From an uncultured bacterium (GTDB taxonomy: Bacteria > CAIWAD01): DNA of 62,854 bases. Where the stretch lies: assembly GCA_903910645.1 (NCBI GenBank), contig CAIWAD010000164.1:1-62854 (forward strand), written 5' to 3'. Every line of letters starts with the position of its first letter. Positions within the stretch are counted from its first letter, which is position 1. Below the pieces are notes generated by a model. The model was not told where the DNA came from and made no database searches. It was given only the letters and a program-made list of their open reading frames with translations. Positions 41,724 to 50,300 of the stretch are shown here, in pieces. The translations under genes were made by a program, and so were the position numbers.

Positions 41724-42937
41724 CAGTTGGTCCTCCCCACGCTGGCGCGCCCGGGACGCAGGGCCTGCTGCACGCGGGCCGCCATGGCGTCCAAGGGCAG
41801 CACGGCATCCGCCAGTCCGGCCATGGCCACGGCACCGGGCATGCCCCACACCACGCTGCTGTCCTCATCCTGGGCCAGCACCAGGCCACCCGCCTCGCGG
41901 ATGGCGCGTGCGCCCTTCATGCCGTCCTGGCCCATGCCGGTGAGCACCACGGACACCAAATTCCCTCCACAGGCCTTCACCGCCGAGTCGAACAGGATGT
42001 CCACGGCCGGTCGGCAGGAGTTCACCGGCGGCCCCTGATGCTCGCGCAGGATGAGGCGCATGCCCTGACGGGCCACTTCCAGGTGCCAATCCCCACGGGC
42101 AATCCAGGCTTCCCCGGGAAGGAGGGGGGCGCCGGCCTCGGCCTCGCGCACCTTCAGGGGGCAGGAGGCGTCCAACCTTTCAGCCAGCATGCGCGTGAAC
42201 AAGGGTGGCATGTGCTGCACGATGAGCACGGGCACGGACAGATTCGCCGGCAGATTGGGCATCAGGCGGGCCAGGGCGTTGGGTCCGCCCGTGGACACGC
42301 CGATCACCAGCAACTCGGCCGGGCGGGTCAGGAAGCGGCCGCTTTCGGGCCAGTCCTTGATCTCCGTCGGGCGGTACACGGGAAGTGGGGTTCGCGCGGC
42401 CTGGGAAGCCGTGGACAGCGCGCTCGCAGGACTCATGGATGAGGGCCTCGTCTCACGGGTTGCGGTCTTGGTCAACGGGGCGGCGGCAGGCGCCACCGGC
42501 GCCGAGGGCGGCGCGCCCATGGGCTTGCGCACGCGGGCCAGCGCTTTCACGCGGGGCACCAGATCCAGTCGCAGGCGCTCCATGCTTTCCTGCAGGCTGG
42601 ATGCCCCTTCGGGCTTGGTCAGGTAATCACTGGCGCCTGCGCTGAGGGCCTCGATGGTGGTGGCGGCGCCGCGGCTGGTCAATGTGGAGAACATGATCAC
42701 CGGCAGGCGCGGCCAATGACGGCGCAGCTCCTTCAAGGTGGCCAGCCCGTCCAATTCGGGCATTTCCACATCCAGCGTCACCAGGTCGGGCTCCAGCTCC
42801 CGGATCATCTCCAGGGCCAGTCTTCCATTCCCCGCCTGGCCGGCCACCATCAGACCCGGCGCGTCCTCCACGATGCGGGCAAGCACCCTGCGCACCACGG
42901 CGGAATCATCCACAATGAGGACGCGGATATCACTCAT
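41723..42937 (-). CDS. cheB: Protein-glutamate methylesterase/deamidase CheB
   Basis: The 404-residue protein has a receiver domain (1-120, phospho-acceptor in DLVTLDVEMPELDG), a Pro/Ala/Thr-rich linker (about 140-195) and a methylesterase domain. The catalytic Ser lies in VIGVSTGGPNALA, His in IVQHMPPLFTRMLAERL and Asp in LTGMGQDGMKGA. It removes methyl groups from receptors when phosphorylated by CheA. The linker is longer than in enteric CheB. Its ATG overlaps the cheY stop by one base. Confidence 0.96.
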   Translation of the reverse strand: MSDIRVLIVDDSAVVRRVLARIVEDAPGLMVAGQAGNGRLALEMIRELEPDLVTLDVEMPELDGLATLKELRRHWPRLPVIMFSTLTSRGAATTIEALSAGASDYLTKPEGASSLQESMERLRLDLVPRVKALARVRKPMGAPPSAPVAPAAAPLTKTATRETRPSSMSPASALSTASQAARTPLPVYRPTEIKDWPESGRFLTRPAELLVIGVSTGGPNALARLMPNLPANLSVPVLIVQHMPPLFTRMLAERLDASCPLKVREAEAGAPLLPGEAWIARGDWHLEVARQGMRLILREHQGPPVNSCRPAVDILFDSAVKACGGNLVSVVLTGMGQDGMKGARAIREAGGLVLAQDEDSSVVWGMPGAVAMAGLADAVLPLDAMAARVQQALRPGRASVGRTN

Positions 42938-43308
42938 CAGGACAGCTCGAATCCAAGCATGGCCATCTTCTCCAGGAGGGCCTCCTTGGTGAATGGCTTC
43001 ATGATGTATTCGTCCGCCCCGGCCTCCAGGGCCTCCACCACGCTTTCCAGCAGGTTCACGGAAGTCACCATGAGCAGGCGGGGTCCGCTCGATCCGTAGT
43101 CCGAGCGCACGGCGCGCACGAACTCGATGCCGTCCATGATGGGCATCTGCCAGTCCACCAGGGCGAGATCGAAGGGGCCTTCCGTCTCCAGCACCTGCAG
43201 AGCCTCACGGCCATCCTGGGCCTGGTCGTGCTCCACGCCCAGATCGTCCAGGATGCGTCCCAACAGCATGCGCATGGAGGATGAATCGTCAATGATGAGC
43301 ACTTTCAT
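42937..43308 (-). CDS. cheY: CheY-like response regulator
   Basis: The 123-residue single receiver domain shows the acidic pair in VLIIDDSSSMR, the phospho-acceptor in LALVDWQMPIMDG, a conserved Thr/Ser in LLMVTSVN and the Lys in EYIMKPFTKE. It has no output domain. It is the second of two cheY genes in this operon and probably contacts a motor or acts as a phosphate sink; which one cannot be told. Confidence 0.93.
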   Translation of the reverse strand: MKVLIIDDSSSMRMLLGRILDDLGVEHDQAQDGREALQVLETEGPFDLALVDWQMPIMDGIEFVRAVRSDYGSSGPRLLMVTSVNLLESVVEALEAGADEYIMKPFTKEALLEKMAMLGFELS

Positions 43309-43309
43309 G

Positions 43310-43765
43310 TCAGGCGTCCCGCAGGGTGGCGTCCACCGCCTGGAAGCGGATGGCGCGCGCCACGTCCAGCACCAGGAGCAGGCGGTCCTGCAACTTGTGC
43401 GTGCCGGTGATCAGCTCACGGGTGCGGGAGTCCAGGGTGTCTGGCGGAGCCTCCCAGGTGCTCTCGTCCACGCTCACCACATCACCCACTTCATCCACCA
43501 GCAGACTGTGGATGGCATCCGCGTTGCGCACCACCACATTCATGGGCGTGCGGCCGGCGGGTCGATCGGGCATCTCCAGCCTGCGGCGCAGGTCAATGGC
43601 GGTGACGATCTGGCCACGCAGGTTGATCAAGCCGCTTACCACGCGGGGTGCCAGGGGCACTTCCGTCATGGCCTGGAAACGGATCACCTCCTGGACCAGG
43701 GTCACATCAACGCCAAAGAAGAGGCCGTTGAGGAAGAAGGTGCAGACCTGTTTTGTCTCGGCCAT
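43310..43765 (-). CDS. cheW: Chemotaxis coupling protein CheW
   Basis: The 151-residue protein is a CheW SH3-like domain (VCTFFLNGLFFGVDVTLVQE, PRVVSGLINLRGQIVTAIDL). It links receptors to CheA. The ribosome site and 2-base spacing to cheX fit one operon. Confidence 0.93.
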   Translation of the reverse strand: MAETKQVCTFFLNGLFFGVDVTLVQEVIRFQAMTEVPLAPRVVSGLINLRGQIVTAIDLRRRLEMPDRPAGRTPMNVVVRNADAIHSLLVDEVGDVVSVDESTWEAPPDTLDSRTRELITGTHKLQDRLLLVLDVARAIRFQAVDATLRDA

Positions 43766-43767
43766 GG

Positions 43768-44235
43768 TTACTCCAGCTTCATTGTGACTTCAAGCACGAA
43801 GCGGTGTTTGCCTATCTCGAAGGGGATCACCATCACCGGGATGTCTCCCTTGTGGCCAATGGTGTGCCCCGGTCCCACCACCACGGTGGGAATGGAGATG
43901 TTGAACGTGATGTTCTGCGCGCTCAGTTCGGTCTTGGCGCCGCCAGCGACAATGTTCGCCAGCTCGCCCACCACATCCTGCACATCGTTGGTGATGCGGT
44001 AGACCTTTTCACCCATCATCAGGCTGTAGAATTTCAGGGCCACCGGCGTGGGCAGGCTTAAGGCCACGCTGCCCGTCACATTGGGTCCGGCGAATCCGAT
44101 GATGGCCGAAATGTCGCCCTGGGTCTGCCCTTCCTTCTTCAGATAGGGCGTGCCACGCTCAGGGGTGATGTTGAGCATGGTCTCCAGCGAATTCACCAGG
44201 GCTGACACAAAGGGATTGATGAAATTGGCATCCAT
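43768..44235 (-). CDS. cheX: CheX/CheC-type chemotaxis phosphatase
   Basis: The 155-residue protein matches CheX: NPFVSALVNSLETMLNI at the start and the active-site motif VGELANIVAGGAKTEL (Glu and Asn of ExxN). The end is GKHRFVLEVTMKLE. It would dephosphorylate CheY-P and so terminate signalling. CheX is typical of spirochaetes and other lineages that lack CheZ, and no cheZ is seen here. Confidence 0.9.
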   Translation of the reverse strand: MDANFINPFVSALVNSLETMLNITPERGTPYLKKEGQTQGDISAIIGFAGPNVTGSVALSLPTPVALKFYSLMMGEKVYRITNDVQDVVGELANIVAGGAKTELSAQNITFNISIPTVVVGPGHTIGHKGDIPVMVIPFEIGKHRFVLEVTMKLE

Positions 44236-44250
44236 GTAAGGGACTCCGCG

Positions 44251-44607
44251 CTAACGAATGATGGCCTTGACCTTCTCGCCCAGCGTCTCTTTGGTGAAGG
44301 GCTTCACGATGTAATCGTTCACCCCCGCCGCCAGCGCTTCCATCACCTCGTCCCGGGCACCTTCCGAAGTGATCATGATGATGGGCAGTTGTGCGGTGGC
44401 GGCGCTTGAGCGCACTGTCTTCACCAGCGTCAGGCCGTCCATGTTGGGCATGTTCCAGTCCGTCAGGAGCAGGTTCACGCCGTCCAGGGTCTGCAGGGCC
44501 TGCTGGCCATCCCCCGCCTCCACAATGTCCTCGTAGCCCACAGCTCGCAAGCTGTTGCTGATGATGCGCCGCATGGTGGTCGAGTCGTCCACTACCAGGA
44601 TACGCAT
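44251..44607 (-). CDS. cheY: CheY response regulator adjacent to cheA
   Basis: The 118-residue receiver domain has RILVVDDSTTMRRII, the phospho-acceptor in LLLTDWNMPNMDG, the Thr in IIMITSEG and the Lys in DYIVKPFTKETL. It resembles motor-binding CheY more than the second copy does. The ATG at 44607 follows GGAGG; an upstream frame is not used. Confidence 0.94.
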   Translation of the reverse strand: MRILVVDDSTTMRRIISNSLRAVGYEDIVEAGDGQQALQTLDGVNLLLTDWNMPNMDGLTLVKTVRSSAATAQLPIIMITSEGARDEVMEALAAGVNDYIVKPFTKETLGEKVKAIIR

Positions 44608-44641
44608 GCTTTTTCCTCCAACTGTCGGCTTGTGCCGATGC

Positions 44642-46996
44642 TCATCCAACCTTGAGCGCCAGGCGCTCAAGATCCAGCAACTCGGTGATGCGGTCGTGCA
44701 CCACCACCACTCCGGTCACGCCCTCGCGAGTGGCCTCGCGACGCACCTGGATGTTCTCGTTGGCAATGTCTTCTATGCCGTCCACCACCAGGCCATAGCT
44801 TCCGCCCTCATGGCTGTAGACCACAATCTGCAGGGTCTGCGGACGCTGACCGTCGCCGCCACGACGCTCCCCGCGCCGCTCGGGCAAATGGTCGGAGGGC
44901 CGCACCAGGGGCAGGATGCGCCCACGGTACTGCACCACCTCCTGGCTGCCCGTGCGTTCCACGGACTCGGCGGGCAGCTCCTCCAGACGATCCACCCGAT
45001 CCAGCGGCACGGCCATGTGGCTGTCGCCCACGCGGAAGAGCAGGAGGGTCTGACGATCCTCGCCGTTGTCCTCCACGGCGTGGGACATCTCCGCCAGGGC
45101 CTCGTGCCGGCTCTCGCTGATCACATGGCTTTGCTGGGCAAGACCCATCACATCCAGGATGAGGGCCACCGCGCCATCGCCCATGATGGTGGCGCCGGCG
45201 AAGAGACGGATGTTCTTCAAGGCCGCCCACAGCGGCTTCACCACGATCTCCTCAGTGTCGGTGATCTCGTCCACCACCATGCCGAAGGGACGGCCGTCGG
45301 CCTGCAGCACCACGATGTTGATGCTTCCCGTCTCCGGAGCGGGCGCCAGGCCCAGCTGCGCACGCAGGTAGACCAGGGGCAGCAGACGGCCGCGCAGGCG
45401 GTACACCGGCGCGCCGTGGATCATTTCAATGCCCTTGCGCGCATGGTCGCCTTCCAGCCTGACAAGCTCAAGCAGGCTCACCTGGGGAACGGCGAAACGC
45501 TGGCCTTCCGCCTTCACAATCAAGGCGGGAATGATGGCCAGGGTCAGGGGGATCTTGATCTTCAGCACCGAGCCCAATCCACGCTCGCTTTGCATGTCCA
45601 CCGTGCCGCCGATGCGCGTGATGTTCGTGCGCACCACATCCATGCCCACGCCGCGCCCGGAGACATTGGTCACCTGCTTCGCCGTGGAGAAGCCTGGCGT
45701 GAAGATGAGATTGATCAGCTCGCGGTCGCCCATCTGATCGGCCACTTCGGAGCTTACCAGGTGGCGCTCCACGGCCTTGCGGCGGATGGCCTCCGCGTCC
45801 AGGCCCGCGCCATCGTCGCGGATCTCGATGTTCACCTGGCCACCTTCGTGGAAGGCGCGCATTTGGATGAAGCCCTCGGCCGACTTTCCCGCTGCCGCCC
45901 GTACTTCAGGCGACTCCACTCCATGGTCGATGGAATTGCGCACGATGTGGGTCAAAGGATCCTTGATGGCTTCAAGGATGGTCTTGTCCAGTTCCGTGTC
46001 CTTGCCTTCCATCTCCAGACGCACCTGCTTGCCGCAGGCGTGGGCCAGGTCCCGCACGATGCGCGGGAACTTGCTCCACACATTTCCAATGGGCTGCATG
46101 CGCGTCTTCATCACGCCTTCCTGCAGCTCGGTGGTGATCAGGTTCAGGCGCTGGAGAATGCTGTTGAAGCTGGCATCGTCGAAGCGGCTGGCGAACTGCA
46201 GCAACTGGTTGCGCACCAGCACCAGCTCGCCGGCCAGATTCATCAGGCGATCCAGGTTGGCCACCTCCACGCGCAGCGTGCTGTCTGCCACGCTGCCTTC
46301 CCGGGCGCGATTCTCCTGCTGCTGGGCCAGGGCGTCCTTCACCGCCACCGGCTCCACCGCGCCCTTCTCCACCAGGATCTCGCCAATGTGGCGCGGATCG
46401 CCGGCGGCCTGCTGCTCCAGGGCTTCGCTCAGGTGCTCCTCCCTGGCGGCCCCGGATTCCACCAGGATCTTGCCCATGGAGGGAATCTCCACCGGCGGGG
46501 GCGGAGGAGGCAGTTCCACAACCACCAAGGGCTGGATGGAGGGCAGGTGCTCTTCCACTTCCCCGGTGGGGAAAGGCTCCGGCGCGGGTGCGGCCACTGG
46601 GCCGGCCTCCGTGTGGGCCGCCAGACGGGACACCAGATCCGCATGATCCGCCGGCCCCTCGGTTTCCGCGCTTTCAATGTGGCGCAGCATGCCGCGCACG
46701 GCGTCCACCAGGGAAAGCAGATCCGTGGTGATGGCTGGGCTCAGCGATTTCTTGCCGTCACGCAATTGGCTTAGCAGGTTTTCGCCGGTATGGGTCAGCT
46801 TTTCCAGCTTGCCCAATCCGAAAAATCCGCTGGTGCCCTTGATGGTGTGGATGGTGCGGAAGATGCTGGCCAGCACCTCCTTGTTGCCTGGATCTTCTTC
46901 CAGCAACACAAACTGTTGATCCAGGCGATCCAGGTTCTCGTAGCTCTCCACCAGGAATTCGCGCAGGATGTCTTCCATTCCAGAAAAAGCGCTCAT
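44642..46996 (-). CDS. cheA: Chemotaxis histidine kinase CheA with tandem MshEN-like insert and two CheW modules
   Basis: The 784-residue kinase has an HPt domain (phospho-acceptor H50 in RTIHTIKGTSGFFG) and a Pro/Glu-rich linker. In place of a P2 domain it has two similar 27-30-residue units at 174-203 (MGKILVESGAAREEHLSEAL) and 204-230 (IGEILVEKGAVEPVAVKDAL). The dimerisation helices and a HATPase domain follow (HIVRNSIDHGVE, DDGAGLD, GRGVGMDVV). Two CheW-like regulatory modules occupy about 520-650 and 660-784. The ATG at 46996 has TGGAGG upstream. It is the first gene of the chemosensory operon. Confidence 0.94.
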   Translation of the reverse strand: MSAFSGMEDILREFLVESYENLDRLDQQFVLLEEDPGNKEVLASIFRTIHTIKGTSGFFGLGKLEKLTHTGENLLSQLRDGKKSLSPAITTDLLSLVDAVRGMLRHIESAETEGPADHADLVSRLAAHTEAGPVAAPAPEPFPTGEVEEHLPSIQPLVVVELPPPPPPVEIPSMGKILVESGAAREEHLSEALEQQAAGDPRHIGEILVEKGAVEPVAVKDALAQQQENRAREGSVADSTLRVEVANLDRLMNLAGELVLVRNQLLQFASRFDDASFNSILQRLNLITTELQEGVMKTRMQPIGNVWSKFPRIVRDLAHACGKQVRLEMEGKDTELDKTILEAIKDPLTHIVRNSIDHGVESPEVRAAAGKSAEGFIQMRAFHEGGQVNIEIRDDGAGLDAEAIRRKAVERHLVSSEVADQMGDRELINLIFTPGFSTAKQVTNVSGRGVGMDVVRTNITRIGGTVDMQSERGLGSVLKIKIPLTLAIIPALIVKAEGQRFAVPQVSLLELVRLEGDHARKGIEMIHGAPVYRLRGRLLPLVYLRAQLGLAPAPETGSINIVVLQADGRPFGMVVDEITDTEEIVVKPLWAALKNIRLFAGATIMGDGAVALILDVMGLAQQSHVISESRHEALAEMSHAVEDNGEDRQTLLLFRVGDSHMAVPLDRVDRLEELPAESVERTGSQEVVQYRGRILPLVRPSDHLPERRGERRGGDGQRPQTLQIVVYSHEGGSYGLVVDGIEDIANENIQVRREATREGVTGVVVVHDRITELLDLERLALKVG

Positions 46997-47090
46997 GTGT
47001 CCTCCAGAAGCTGCTTGTTCATGATCGGTCGCCTTCTGACGCATCTTGAGCCACAGGTCAGCTTTCTTGTGAAAGGGGCAACATGAAACC

Positions 47091-47110
47091 TGGACTTATG
47101 GGGAAGTCCA
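47091..47110. repeat. Inverted repeat between cheA and the GIN lipoprotein gene
   Basis: TGGACTT and AAGTCCA form a perfect 7-bp repeat around ATGGGG in the divergent intergenic region. It lies 95 bases upstream of cheA and 63 upstream of the plus-strand gene. It could be an operator for either; no clear promoter hexamers were placed. Confidence 0.35.
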
Positions 47111-47172
47111 AGGACGGCTCGCGCCACTAATGGCAGGCGCGGACTTCCACATTCAGGATCAAGGAGAAAACC

Positions 47173-47931
47173 ATGCGAAGCCTGTCACCACGAATTCTGG
47201 CTTTGTCGCTCTGTCTGGGCGCCTTGGCCTGCCACTCCGGCGAAGGAGGCAGAAGCCGCTTCCTGCTGTGGGGAAGCGAAGACAACCTGCTGGAGGGCAA
47301 TGGGATCCTTTCCAGCAAAGAACTTGCCATTGACCCCTTCCATTCCATCGAACTGGGCTCTGCCTTCAAGGTCAACGTCCATTCAGCCCCCACTTGCCGT
47401 GCCGTCCTGGCGGGGGATTCCAATCTGCTGGATCATGTGAAGGCGGAAGTGAGCAATGGCGTTCTTTTTCTTGAGCTTCCAAGCGGCACATCCATCCAGC
47501 AGAAGCAGGACCTGAGTCTGGAACTATGGATGCCGAAGCTGAACAACGCGACTTTAAGTGGAGCCGTGGAACTGAATCTGCTTGATTTTCAGCAGGATCA
47601 GCTGACGCTATCCTCCAGTGGCGCCAGTGAGATCCTGCTGGAGGGGCAGTTGGATCACATGGATGCCGAGCTCTCTGGAGCCTCCAGCTTTGTGGTGAAG
47701 GGCAAGGTGGCGGAACTGGTGGTGGACGCGTCGGGGGCCTCGGAAGTCCATGGGCGGGAGTGCCAGGCGGACAAGGTGAAAGCGGAGCTGTCCGGCGCCT
47801 CGGACATGGAGATCACCGTCCTGCGTGAGCTTGCGGCCCAGTGCAGTGGGGCCAGTGATTTGAATTATTGGGGCACGCCCCAGGTGCTGCAAGCCGATGC
47901 CACGGGATCATCGGACATCACAGGACATTGA
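47173..47931 (+). CDS. GIN/DUF2807 domain lipoprotein
   Basis: The 252-residue protein has a lipoprotein signal peptide with lipobox LGALAC. A beta-solenoid follows, of the head-GIN/DUF2807 type often called a putative autotransporter adhesin. Seven short repeats carry an SGAS-like turn (TLSGAVELNL, LSSSGASEIL, ELSGASSFVV, DASGASEVHG, ELSGASDMEI, QCSGASDLNY, DATGSSDITG). AAGGAG precedes the ATG. It is the only plus-strand gene in this half and is closed by a bidirectional terminator. It is probably a surface protein, with no known ligand. Confidence 0.88.
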   Translation: MRSLSPRILALSLCLGALACHSGEGGRSRFLLWGSEDNLLEGNGILSSKELAIDPFHSIELGSAFKVNVHSAPTCRAVLAGDSNLLDHVKAEVSNGVLFLELPSGTSIQQKQDLSLELWMPKLNNATLSGAVELNLLDFQQDQLTLSSSGASEILLEGQLDHMDAELSGASSFVVKGKVAELVVDASGASEVHGRECQADKVKAELSGASDMEITVLRELAAQCSGASDLNYWGTPQVLQADATGSSDITGH

Positions 47932-47951
47932 ATTTCCCAGCCAAGCAACGA

Positions 47952-47975
47952 AAAGAGCCCGCAAGCGGGCTCTTT
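47952..47975. terminator. Bidirectional terminator between the GIN gene and rpmA
   Basis: AAAGAGCCCGC and GCGGGCTCTTT form an 11-bp stem with a minimal loop. On the minus strand TTTTCGTT follows and serves rpmA; on the plus strand TTTC follows and serves the lipoprotein gene. The genes are convergent. Confidence 0.85.
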
Positions 47976-47995
47976 CAATAGGCTATAAATCAAGC

Positions 47996-48247
47996 TTAGT
48001 CCGTGAGGACACGCACCAGCTTGCGGCCCGCGCGGTCGTAGAAGTTCACCACGCCATCACTGGTGGCATAAAGGGTGTCATCGCTGCCGATGCCCACATT
48101 CTTGCCGGGATGGAAATGGGTGCCACGCTGACGCACGATGATGTTGCCATTCAGCACCTTCTCGCCGCCATACTTCTTCACGCCCAGATACTGGGGATTG
48201 GAGTCGCGCCCGTTGCGGGTTGAACTCTGACCTTTTTTATGAGCCAT
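47996..48247 (-). CDS. rpmA: 50S ribosomal protein L27
   Basis: The 83-residue protein shows [20 protein letters not shown] and [20 protein letters not shown], typical bL27. It starts directly with MAHKKG, so there is no Firmicutes-type cleaved N-terminal extension. It lies 26 bases after rplU. Confidence 0.97.
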   Translation of the reverse strand: MAHKKGQSSTRNGRDSNPQYLGVKKYGGEKVLNGNIIVRQRGTHFHPGKNVGIGSDDTLYATSDGVVNFYDRAGRKLVRVLTD

Positions 48248-48273
48248 TCTGAAATCTCCTGTATCTGCGCGGC

Positions 48274-48585
48274 TTAGGCCTGAATGCCGTTGACCGTGAT
48301 GAGCGTGTAGTTCTGGCGATGACCGTGGATACGGCGATAGCCCTTGCGACGCTTCATCTTGAAATTGATGACCTTGGCGCTCTTCCCGTGCTCAAGCACG
48401 GTGGCGTCGATGCTGACATTGTCCAGGGCCGGAGCGCCGAAGCGGCTTTTGTCCCCGTCAATTACCGCCAGCACACGGTCCACAGCCACTTTGTCGCCCG
48501 CAACGGCGTCAAGCAGGGGCACTTTCACCCTGGCGCCCGCGCTAAGCTGAATCTGACGCCCGGCGATCTCCGCGATGGCAAACAT
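48274..48585 (-). CDS. rplU: 50S ribosomal protein L21
   Basis: The 103-residue protein has the L21 ending [20 protein letters not shown] and [14 protein letters not shown]. The start [17 protein letters not shown] is typical. GGAGGACGAAC precedes the ATG at 48585. It is driven by its own promoter inside the end of the RNase G gene and is followed by rpmA. Confidence 0.96.
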   Translation of the reverse strand: MFAIAEIAGRQIQLSAGARVKVPLLDAVAGDKVAVDRVLAVIDGDKSRFGAPALDNVSIDATVLEHGKSAKVINFKMKRRKGYRRIHGHRQNYTLITVNGIQA

Positions 48586-48615
48586 GTTCGTCCTCCGATC
48601 CTTTGCAAGGCGGAC

Positions 48616-48644
48616 AACATAGTGCCTCCGCCGGCGAGAGTCAA
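48616..48644 (-). promoter_or_regulatory. Sigma70-type promoter of rplU-rpmA, overlapping the rng stop codon
   Basis: On the minus strand TTGACT (48639-48644) and TATGTT (48616-48621) are separated by exactly 17 bases. The -35 hexamer includes the TGA stop of the RNase G gene (48641-48643). Transcription would start near 48609, giving a leader of about 24 bases before rplU. No L21-binding leader structure was seen. Confidence 0.7.
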
Positions 48645-50290
48645 GAATCCTCGTCCATATCCACATCCACATCCCGATGGAGGCGCAGACCGGGGGATTC
48701 CTGTTCACCCAGGGCATCCTCCGCTTCCTCCCAGGCCAGGGGATCGTAGGCCTCCTCTTCCGGGCGTGCGCCCGTCATGCGCTGGGCACCCACACCCCGG
48801 GCGAAGTCCTGAGTCAACTCCCGCCCCTGGCGCGGCGAGACACAGCGGAACTCCGTTTCGTCCAGGCGCTCGTCCGCCCGTACGCGGATGAGCATGAAGT
48901 GCCGCCACATGAGACGCCACACCATGTTGCGCGCGCCCATGGTGAGGTGGTCATGGATGCTGGGCGCAACGCTGATGAGCAGGCGGCGCTCCCGCGTGGC
49001 CGCCTTGAAGCGGCGGATCCAGCGGTCCAGCTCGGTGAGCACGGTCTCGCGACTGGGCACCAGACCAGTGCCGCCGCATCGCCTGCAGGGCTGGTGCAGC
49101 GTGTGGATCAGGGCCGGACGCACGCGTTCACGCGTCATCTCCATCAGGCCGAAACGCGAGATGGGCGCCACATCCGTCTGGGCGCGATCCTGCTTGAGAA
49201 TCTGGCGCATCTCCTGCATCAGGCGCAGGCGATGCTCCTCCTTCAGCATGTCGATGAAATCGATGACGATGAGGCCGCCCAGATCCCGCAGGCGCAACTG
49301 GCGGCCAATCTCCCGCGCTGCCTCCAGGTTCACGCGCAAGGCGTGGTCTTCCATGGTCTTCTTGCGGCCGAAGCGCCCGGAGTTCACATCAATGACATTC
49401 ATCGCCTCGGTGGATTCGATGATGAGGTAACCGCCCCCCTTCACCCACACCTTGCGCTCGATGCTGTGCTCAATTTCCTCCTCCACGCCCATGGCGTCGA
49501 AGAGCGGCTCACGTCCGCCGTAGAGCTTCACGCTGTCCTTCAGATCGGGAAGGACCTCCGCCATGTAGGCGCGCAGTTCCTTCCACAGGCCGCGATGGTC
49601 GCACACCACCTCATCCAGATCGGAGGTGAAGAGGTCGCGCATCACATGGGAGACCATGCCGGGCTCCCGATGAATGATCTCCCCCTGAACGGCCCGTTCC
49701 ATGCGCCCGCGCACGCCCCTCCAGCGCTCCATCAGCTCGTCCAGGTCCGCCTGGATCTGCTGGGCGCTGTGGCCCTCCGCCACGGTGCGCACAATCAGCC
49801 CGTAGCCGTCGGGCAGCATGTCCTTCACCAAACCCTTCAAGCGGCGACGCTCGGTGGTGGACTTGATGCGCCGGCTGACGCCGGTCATGCTGTCGCCGGG
49901 AAGAAGCACCAGATAGCGCCCCGCCAGGCTGAGTTGCATGGTCAGGCGCGCGCCCTTGGTGCCAATGGGTTCCTTCACCACCTGCACGGGGAAGAGCTGA
50001 TCCACCGCCAGCAGGCTGCGGGCGTCGCCGCCACGGCCGTTTTTCTGGCCGCGCCACTGGTCGGGGGGAACGCAATCACTCCAGGGAAGAAAACCGTCGG
50101 AGTCCTGGCCAATGGCCACGAAAGCCGCCTGCATGCCCGGCGCAAGCTTCACCACCCTGCCCATGATGATGTGGCCAAGCAGGCGGTCGCGCTCCGCGCG
50201 CTCCACATAGAAATCGGAGAGGCGCCCGTCCTCCAGGATGGCCACGCGGCTTTCCGCCGGGGAGCTGTTGATGACGATCTGCCTCTTCAT
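48641..50290 (-). CDS. rng: Ribonuclease G/E family endoribonuclease
   Basis: The 549-residue protein has an S1 domain at about 35-125 and an RNase H-like region. The 5'-sensor is followed by the DNase I-like catalytic domain with the Mg-binding Asp residues in NVIDVNSGRF and VIDFIDMLKEEHR. The Zn-link Cys pair is CRRCGGTG. The protein ends in an acidic tail. It processes rRNA and decays mRNA. The length fits RNase G rather than RNase E, which has a long scaffold tail. The gene precedes rplU-rpmA, a common arrangement. Confidence 0.95.
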   Translation of the reverse strand: MKRQIVINSSPAESRVAILEDGRLSDFYVERAERDRLLGHIIMGRVVKLAPGMQAAFVAIGQDSDGFLPWSDCVPPDQWRGQKNGRGGDARSLLAVDQLFPVQVVKEPIGTKGARLTMQLSLAGRYLVLLPGDSMTGVSRRIKSTTERRRLKGLVKDMLPDGYGLIVRTVAEGHSAQQIQADLDELMERWRGVRGRMERAVQGEIIHREPGMVSHVMRDLFTSDLDEVVCDHRGLWKELRAYMAEVLPDLKDSVKLYGGREPLFDAMGVEEEIEHSIERKVWVKGGGYLIIESTEAMNVIDVNSGRFGRKKTMEDHALRVNLEAAREIGRQLRLRDLGGLIVIDFIDMLKEEHRLRLMQEMRQILKQDRAQTDVAPISRFGLMEMTRERVRPALIHTLHQPCRRCGGTGLVPSRETVLTELDRWIRRFKAATRERRLLISVAPSIHDHLTMGARNMVWRLMWRHFMLIRVRADERLDETEFRCVSPRQGRELTQDFARGVGAQRMTGARPEEEAYDPLAWEEAEDALGEQESPGLRLHRDVDVDMDEDS

Positions 50291-50300
50291 GGGAGCGTGG

